DNA from: VYFG01 sp965248685
GTDB lineage: Bacteria; Pseudomonadota; Gammaproteobacteria; Arenicellales; Poriferihabitantaceae
Assembly (NCBI GenBank): GCA_965248685.1
Contig: CBDFKC010000003.1
Location: 2,232,001-2,296,000, forward strand
DNA: 64,000 nt
Direction of reading: 5' to 3'
Positions 59,086 to 64,000 of the stretch are shown here, piece after piece. The translations under genes were made by a program, and so were the position numbers. The notes beneath the pieces are model-generated. The model worked only from the letters and a program-made list of their open reading frames with translations. It was not told the origin of the DNA and did not search any database. Within the stretch, counting starts at the first letter, position 1. Every line of letters starts with the position of its first letter.

Positions 59086-60441
59086 ATGGCGGAATCACTA
59101 TTTGGCACTGATGGTGTTAGGGGCCGGGTTGGTCTGGAGCCCATAACCCCCCAGACTGTAATGAAACTGGGGTGGGCGGCCGGTTGTGTTTTCGCCAAAG
59201 CAGGGGAAGGAGACAAGGTTCTGATTGGCAAGGACACCCGAATCTCGGGATATTTGCTGGAGTCTTCCCTGGAAGCTGGGTTTTCTGCTGCTGGTGTTGA
59301 TATTTCTCTGCTCGGGCCAATGCCGACCCCTGCAATTGCTTACCTGACTCGAACCGCGAGAGCTTGCGCAGGGGTAGTTATCAGCGCTTCCCATAATCCA
59401 TTTCACGATAATGGTATTAAGATTTTCTCCCCCCAGGGAACCAAGCTTGACAATGATCTGGTTGCCCAGATAGATCACAAAATGGCTGAGACCATGACCT
59501 GTGTAGATTCGAGCAAATTGGGTCGCGCCGAACGTTTTACAGATGCACAGGGTCGGTACATTGAATACTGTAAAGGAACATTTCCCGACCAACTCAATCT
59601 ATCCGAACTGAAAATTGTGATTGATTGTGCAAATGGTGCTGGTTATGAGGTGGCTCCAAGGGTGCTAAACGAACTTGGAGCTGAGGTCATCGCTATCGCA
59701 AATCAACCTGACGGATTTAATATTAACCATGAGTGTGGTTCAACTCACGTGAGTAAACTTGGGGCAAGGGTTCTGGAAGCTGGCGCCGCTATCGGAATTG
59801 CCCTGGACGGAGATGGAGATCGGGTTTTATTGGTGGACGAAAAAGGTCATCCAGTGGATGGAGATCAAATTCTATATCTGATGGCTAAATTCCGTCAGGA
59901 AAATGATTCTCTGGGCGGTGGAGTGGCTGGAACATTAATGACCAATCTGGGTTTGGAGCAGGCGCTCGCCTCAATGTCGGTACCATTTATTCGTACCAGG
60001 GTAGGTGATCGATATGTCCATGAGGCGCTGACAGACAACAACTGGATTTTGGGGGGCGAAGCATCCGGACACATTATCTGCCTGGATAAAGGAACCACCG
60101 GGGACGGCATTGTGGCGGCACTCGAAGTCCTCCAGGTGATGCTGGACAGTGAACAGCCATTGTCGGAACTGGTCAGCCGTATGCAGGTATATCCCCAGGT
60201 CATGATAAACGTCGGTGTCGATGGTGCTAACGCCAAACAACTGGTACAGCATCCTGAGGTGATAGGTGCAGTGTCCCAGGCAGAAAGTGAATTGGGTGCT
60301 GGCGGCAGGGTGGTATTACGTCCGTCCGGAACCGAGCCTTTGGTGCGAGTGATGATTGAAGGAAATGACTCTGGTCAGGTTAAACATCTTACCCGTATGA
60401 TTGCGGACCAGGTTGCCTCAGCAAAGCACAGCCTGATTTAA
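59086..60441 (+). CDS. glmM: phosphoglucosamine mutase
   Basis: Converts glucosamine-6-P to glucosamine-1-P for UDP-GlcNAc synthesis; 451 residues. Seen: FGTDGVRGRVG start, phosphoserine S102 in VVISASHNP, metal loop ALDGDGDR, sugar loop GGEASGHIICLDKG, phosphate loop RPSGTEPLVRVMIEG. Lies 15 bp after ftsH: the folP gene usually found between ftsH and glmM is missing here. Confidence 0.97.
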   Translation: MAESLFGTDGVRGRVGLEPITPQTVMKLGWAAGCVFAKAGEGDKVLIGKDTRISGYLLESSLEAGFSAAGVDISLLGPMPTPAIAYLTRTARACAGVVISASHNPFHDNGIKIFSPQGTKLDNDLVAQIDHKMAETMTCVDSSKLGRAERFTDAQGRYIEYCKGTFPDQLNLSELKIVIDCANGAGYEVAPRVLNELGAEVIAIANQPDGFNINHECGSTHVSKLGARVLEAGAAIGIALDGDGDRVLLVDEKGHPVDGDQILYLMAKFRQENDSLGGGVAGTLMTNLGLEQALASMSVPFIRTRVGDRYVHEALTDNNWILGGEASGHIICLDKGTTGDGIVAALEVLQVMLDSEQPLSELVSRMQVYPQVMINVGVDGANAKQLVQHPEVIGAVSQAESELGAGGRVVLRPSGTEPLVRVMIEGNDSGQVKHLTRMIADQVASAKHSLI

Positions 60442-60454
60442 CTGATCGTCTTGA

Positions 60455-60925
60455 TTAATCTGGTTGCCTGAGAAAAGCTAGAACTTTTTCCGGATGGTCT
60501 GCCGCTTTCGGAACTTTTATCCAGTGCTTCAGGACTTTACCATCGGGTCCAACAATTGTGGTTGAACGGATTACCCCAATCAATTTTTTACCGTACATCA
60601 TTTTTTCTCCCCAGGCGCCATATTTCTCCATCACTTTCTTGTCAGGGTCGGACAACAGAGTAAAGGGTAGCTTAAATTTTTCGATAAATCGTGTATGTGA
60701 GTCCGCCTGGTCCGGGGAAATCCCCAATATGACCGTGTCCAGTTTTTCGTATTCGATGATGTTGTCCCTGAAACCGCAAGCTTCCTTGGTACACCCGGGG
60801 GTATCGTCCTTAGGGTAAAAATAAACTACTACGGTCTTGCCGCGAAAATCCTTTAACGCCACCTTATTACCGTCTTGGTCGTTCAAGGTAAATACAGGTG
60901 CCTGTTTACCTTGCTCAATAGTCAT
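60455..60925 (-). CDS. bcp: thioredoxin-dependent thiol peroxidase (Bcp)
   Basis: Peroxiredoxin that reduces hydroperoxides; 156 residues. Seen: peroxidatic C45 and resolving C50 in DDTPGCTKEACGF, preceded by VVVYFYPKD, and GISPDQADSH, PFTLLSDPDKKVMEKYGAWG. The C45/C50 pair equals E. coli Bcp. Convergent with glmM, 13 bp between stops and no visible terminator. Confidence 0.96.
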   Translation of the reverse strand: MTIEQGKQAPVFTLNDQDGNKVALKDFRGKTVVVYFYPKDDTPGCTKEACGFRDNIIEYEKLDTVILGISPDQADSHTRFIEKFKLPFTLLSDPDKKVMEKYGAWGEKMMYGKKLIGVIRSTTIVGPDGKVLKHWIKVPKAADHPEKVLAFLRQPD

Positions 60926-60982
60926 GATTGTTCTGATTAACTCTGAGGTCTTGTTAGGACTGATCGATTGACTATATATAAC

Positions 60983-61489
60983 TTATAGCTTACGTCGCGT
61001 CAGGCTAGGGGGAGTTCGATCCGGAAACGGCTTGTTAGCTATTTTGGGAGGGGCCCCACGAGGATCTGCTGGAGAAACCGGTTTGTCTTCCATATCTACC
61101 AATCCTTTAAACTGGCAACCGTCATTCAGGATGACGCGAGGCGCTCTGATGTCTCCGGTGACGCGACCGCTGGGTTTAATGCTAACTTGTTCACTTCCTC
61201 GCAACTCTCCTTTTACCTCGCCGCAAATAATAATGTTCTTGGCAGTTACATTTGCATTAACCCGACCTTTTTCGCCGACGATAACGTTACTTTCCCGAAA
61301 GTCGATGGTGCCTTCCACGGTACCATTTATCGTGAGGTCTTCCTTGCCACTCAGGTCTCCCTGGATTTTCACCGAATTCCCGATAATCGCGGGTTCGCCG
61401 CTGCCGACTTCTGGTTCGGGTTCTGGATTCGAAAGCGTTGGCGCTGGTTTTGTTGGTTGTGTCGGTTGTGCGGTTTCTGTCTGGTTCAT
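60983..61489 (-). CDS. bactofilin
   Basis: Cytoskeletal beta-helix protein that forms filaments; 168 residues. Seen: Pro/Thr-rich N-terminal tail (TQPTKPAPTLSNPEPEPE), core with short repeats (GDLSGKEDLTINGTVEGTID, VNANVTAKNIIICGEVKGEL, VSIKPSGRVTGDIRAPRVI) typical of the DUF583 fold, and a basic C-terminal tail. Roles in related bacteria include cell shape and stalk or polymer localisation; target here unknown. Separate from the upstream nucleotidyltransferase by 54 bp. Confidence 0.88.
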   Translation of the reverse strand: MNQTETAQPTQPTKPAPTLSNPEPEPEVGSGEPAIIGNSVKIQGDLSGKEDLTINGTVEGTIDFRESNVIVGEKGRVNANVTAKNIIICGEVKGELRGSEQVSIKPSGRVTGDIRAPRVILNDGCQFKGLVDMEDKPVSPADPRGAPPKIANKPFPDRTPPSLTRRKL

Positions 61490-61543
61490 GCTCTAGGTCC
61501 TGAAAGTACGCTGATGAAAACGAATTTCAAAGGGTTATCGGAT

Positions 61544-62668
61544 TCACTTGGAGGTGACTAGTTTAACGCTTCCACATAGGATTCTCCACAGATAAAAAAG
61601 TGGTAATAGCCATTTACTTACCAAACTATATCGCTGCATCATGTAGCTGGTCGGTGGAAATAAATGTTGTTTTATCCAGGCAAAATGTTGCGGTACCCCG
61701 GTCAGGGAGTTCCAGTCTTGTATGCCGAGACCCAAAGGACTATGGGTCTGCAAAAGCCGGACTGCGGGATGAGGTGTGGGCTGATCGTTGGAGAGGTCTC
61801 TTAGTTGGTCGATTAGCAAGGTGTCGGCGAATGGGAACATTTTATCGCTAGCCTCGAGCGCCGCCAGGATCGCAGCGGTAATTTGATTGTTTATGCAGAA
61901 TTCCATCAGATACTGTTGGTGAGCCGGTTCAAACTGGTCTGCCAATAGCTTAATATCAAATAGCCAGATCAAGCGTCTACTATTGTAGTGGTGCGCCATA
62001 AGATGCAATGCTGCATGTATGAGTAAATGTGCTTTACCTGGAATTAGTACCCCCGGAAATGGATACTCTTCAGCGCCAGGACCTTGTTCTATCTCGGTAT
62101 ATCCAAGCAGGTTCTGCAACACCGGGCGATTGAATACCCGGGTGTGGACATCGACGGTACAAGCAATATTTCCTGGAAGCTGATGGATCAGGCAAACCTG
62201 GGGCATGATAATGTCACCAGTGACGGCGCCGCAATCGATGTATCCCTCTGATGCAAGAATTTGTCGAATCTGCGCCATATCTCTATCCTTGATCAGAATA
62301 TCCATATCTGACATTGGACGATCGTCATATTGGGAATAGCAGGTTAGCGCCATGGCTTCACCTTTCAATACAATTGGTCGCACTTTCGCGATTGCCTGCA
62401 TCACCCTGGATTTTTCCTGTCGTAACAGCATGCTGCGGGCGGCCAGATGCTGGGCCCGTTGCTGTAGTTGATCTTTGAATTTGGAAGCCGGCAGATTGCT
62501 GCCGAGCTTGTTATTGATTAAACCGATAACTCCTTCTGTTTCGGCAAGCGCTAACAAATCACAAAGTTGCTGATCCGATCGCTCAACAATCGTGCCATCA
62601 TGAATCATCATCGCCAGACATCGTTGATCTTTATCAGAGTTCACGACGTCTTTGGATGAGTTGGGCAT
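61544..62668 (-). CDS. nucleotidyltransferase-fold protein (NTP_transf_5-like)
   Basis: 374 residues. Seen: VLKGEAMALTCYSQYDDRPM followed by SDMDILIKD: the LKG...R..D.D motif of the nucleotidyltransferase_5 (PF14907) family often found in exopolysaccharide, peptide and unknown clusters. The rest is helical with HHYNSRRLIWLFDIKLLADQ, and a hydrophobic C-terminus (LLPLFYLWRILCGSV). The chemical reaction is unknown for most members. Same strand as bactofilin; whether they work together is not known. Confidence 0.7.
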   Translation of the reverse strand: MPNSSKDVVNSDKDQRCLAMMIHDGTIVERSDQQLCDLLALAETEGVIGLINNKLGSNLPASKFKDQLQQRAQHLAARSMLLRQEKSRVMQAIAKVRPIVLKGEAMALTCYSQYDDRPMSDMDILIKDRDMAQIRQILASEGYIDCGAVTGDIIMPQVCLIHQLPGNIACTVDVHTRVFNRPVLQNLLGYTEIEQGPGAEEYPFPGVLIPGKAHLLIHAALHLMAHHYNSRRLIWLFDIKLLADQFEPAHQQYLMEFCINNQITAAILAALEASDKMFPFADTLLIDQLRDLSNDQPTPHPAVRLLQTHSPLGLGIQDWNSLTGVPQHFAWIKQHLFPPTSYMMQRYSLVSKWLLPLFYLWRILCGSVKLVTSK

Positions 62669-62683
62669 TTATATGAATTTATT

Positions 62684-62770
62684 TGGTACCGAGGGTCGGA
62701 CTCGAACCGACACTGAGTTGCCCCAATCAGATTTTGAATCTGACGCGTCTACCAATTTCGCCACCCCGGC
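62684..62770 (-). tRNA. tRNA-Leu(CAA)
   Basis: 87 nt with encoded CCA, class II. Acceptor GCCGGGG/CCTCGGT (G1.U72), anticodon arm TCAGA-TTCAAAA-TCTGA (anticodon CAA), long variable arm TTGGGGCAACTCAGT, T arm GTCGG-TTCGAGT-CCGAC. Uninterrupted; stands alone between the nucleotidyltransferase gene and queA. Confidence 0.97.
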
Positions 62771-62890
62771 ACGCGCGGCAATGATAAACAGTTTTCGTCT
62801 CGGATACCATAGACGGTTGTGACAGAGTTTGTTTATTTTAGACATTTCCCGGACAATCGACTTGCCCCGTTTACTACCCTGCCAGCATCA

Positions 62891-63922
62891 ATGAAACTGC
62901 ATCAATTTGACTATGATTTACCGGCTGAGCTGGTCGCCCAGGAGCCCCTGGAAAACCGGTCGGATAGTAATTTATTAGGCTTTGATCAAACCCTTGAACA
63001 GTGCATAACAATGCCATTTAGCAGCGTTGGTCAGTTCCTGAGGCCGGGAGACTTAATCATCGTAAATGATACCAAAGTGGTACCGGCGCGGATCCTGGCG
63101 CATAAACCGAGCGGAGGAAAAGTCGAAATAATGCTTGAGCGTTTGCTGCAACGAAATACTGCAATGGTTCAGCTCCGCGCGAATAAGCCAGTAAAGATCG
63201 GTCAGGAACTATGCATTGAAAATTATCTGGTCACAGTAATTGAACGTCAACACCGATTCTTTATTCTTCAATTTAACGACGATGTAAATGTCGAAGCGAT
63301 GTTTGAACAGTTCGGGAAAATTCCGTTACCACCCTATATTCGTCGCGAACCTTCGGCTGGAGATAAAATCCGTTACCAGACGGTATATTCCCGTAGTCCG
63401 GGTGCGGTAGCGGCACCGACCGCGGGGCTGCATTTTAATAGCACCCTGATTGGAGAACTCAAGGAGGCAGGCGTGTTATGGGCATCCATCACACTGCATG
63501 TTGGCGCCGGGACTTACCTGCCAATGCAAGGCGAAGAAATTACCAGTCACAGGATGCATCATGAACGTATCGTCGTCGATCAAGCGGTATGTGAATTAAT
63601 CGGTAAGGTTAAGGCGTCAGGTGGGCGCATTATCGCGGTCGGAACCACCGTCATCAGGGCCCTTGAAGCGGCTGCCCTGTCAGGAACTCTCGCTCCCTTA
63701 AGCGGAGAGACCAATTTGTTTATTACTCCGGGTTTTAAATTTAACGTGGTCGACGTCCTGATTACAAATTTTCACCTGCCACGGTCAACTTTACTGGTTC
63801 TGGTATCGGCATTCGCGGGTTACCATCGCATCATGCAAATGTATCAATACGCAATAAAGAACAGGTTTCGCTTTTTCAGCTATGGCGACGCGATGATTCT
63901 GGAGAGACTTAATGAAGTTTGA
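62891..63922 (+). CDS. queA: S-adenosylmethionine:tRNA ribosyltransferase-isomerase
   Basis: Adds the ribosyl unit of SAM to preQ1 in tRNA to give epoxyqueuosine; 343 residues. ATG at 62891 (MKLHQFDYDLPAELVAQEPL) matches E. coli; an in-frame GTG at 62819 adds 24 unsupported residues. Seen: DLIIVNDTKVVPARI, YQTVYSRSPGAVAAPTAGLH, LHVGAGTYLPMQGEEI and NFHLPRSTLLVLVSAFAG. The tgt start overlaps its end by 11 bp. Confidence 0.96.
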   Translation: MKLHQFDYDLPAELVAQEPLENRSDSNLLGFDQTLEQCITMPFSSVGQFLRPGDLIIVNDTKVVPARILAHKPSGGKVEIMLERLLQRNTAMVQLRANKPVKIGQELCIENYLVTVIERQHRFFILQFNDDVNVEAMFEQFGKIPLPPYIRREPSAGDKIRYQTVYSRSPGAVAAPTAGLHFNSTLIGELKEAGVLWASITLHVGAGTYLPMQGEEITSHRMHHERIVVDQAVCELIGKVKASGGRIIAVGTTVIRALEAAALSGTLAPLSGETNLFITPGFKFNVVDVLITNFHLPRSTLLVLVSAFAGYHRIMQMYQYAIKNRFRFFSYGDAMILERLNEV

Positions 63923-64000
63923 ATTATTACGAACCCAGGGGAAAGCCCGGCGGGGGCGACTTAATTTCTCCCGGGGAGTGGTTGATACGCCAGCATTTAT
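63912..64000 (+). CDS. tgt: tRNA-guanine transglycosylase, start only
   Basis: First 29 residues: MKFELLRTQGKARRGRLNFS then RGVVDTPAF, which match the E. coli Tgt N-terminus (MKFEL...ARRGRL...RGVV.TP.F). Exchanges guanine-34 for preQ1 in tRNAs. The gene runs off the right edge. The 11-bp overlap with queA indicates the usual queA-tgt operon. Confidence 0.92.
   Translation, partial: MKFELLRTQGKARRGRLNFSRGVVDTPAF

Overview
The window is a stretch of gammaproteobacterial chromosome of moderate G+C content. It is gene dense and has no insertion sequence, prophage or CRISPR array that I can see. The order birA-coaX-SPOR protein-tRNAs-tufB-secE-nusG-rplKAJL-rpoBC-rpsLG-fusA-tufA-S10-spc-alpha matches the arrangement in Pseudomonas-like Gammaproteobacteria. 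The marine-type sortase-associated two-component system, a taurine-type aminotransferase and a TauD remnant would fit a marine or aquatic heterotroph, but this is inference.

Layout. Positions 1-12,900 hold housekeeping and accessory genes: the 5' part of polA, a LOG-family protein, a DUF2782 protein with a secreted partner, the histidine kinase/response regulator pair pdsS-pdsR, a 53-residue conserved-looking protein, uvrD, a taurine:pyruvate-type aminotransferase followed by a fragment of a TauD dioxygenase, a rhodanese, a YebE/DUF533 protein and a small lipoprotein. Positions 12,900-16,700 hold ispG (an atypical sequence), then birA (without a DNA-binding domain), coaX and a SPOR-domain protein.

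Positions 16,740-49,995 are the translation/transcription super-cluster. It opens with a stringent-type promoter and the tRNA run Thr(UGU)-Tyr-Gly-Thr(GGU)-tufB, the same order as E. coli thrU-tyrU-glyT-thrT-tufB. The first tRNA gene is interrupted immediately after the anticodon by a 280-nt sequence with the hallmarks of a small self-splicing group I intron of the tRNA type (IC3-like). This is the most striking feature of the window. tRNA-Trp, secE, nusG, L11-L1, L10-L7/L12, rpoB, rpoC, the str operon with a second, almost identical tuf, and then S10, spc and alpha operons follow without interruption to a clear intrinsic terminator after rplQ.

Positions 50,000-64,000 return to mixed genes: a hyuA/hyuB hydantoinase/oxoprolinase pair with an overlapping MFS transporter, an NAD-type isocitrate dehydrogenase, yhbY, rlmE-ftsH-glmM (with no folP between ftsH and glmM), bcp, a bactofilin, a nucleotidyltransferase-fold protein, tRNA-Leu(CAA), queA and the start of tgt.

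All functional calls rest on reading motifs and recalled family features; no database search was possible. Gene starts were chosen from ribosome binding sites, family alignment from memory and neighbour spacing, and doubtful ones are flagged.
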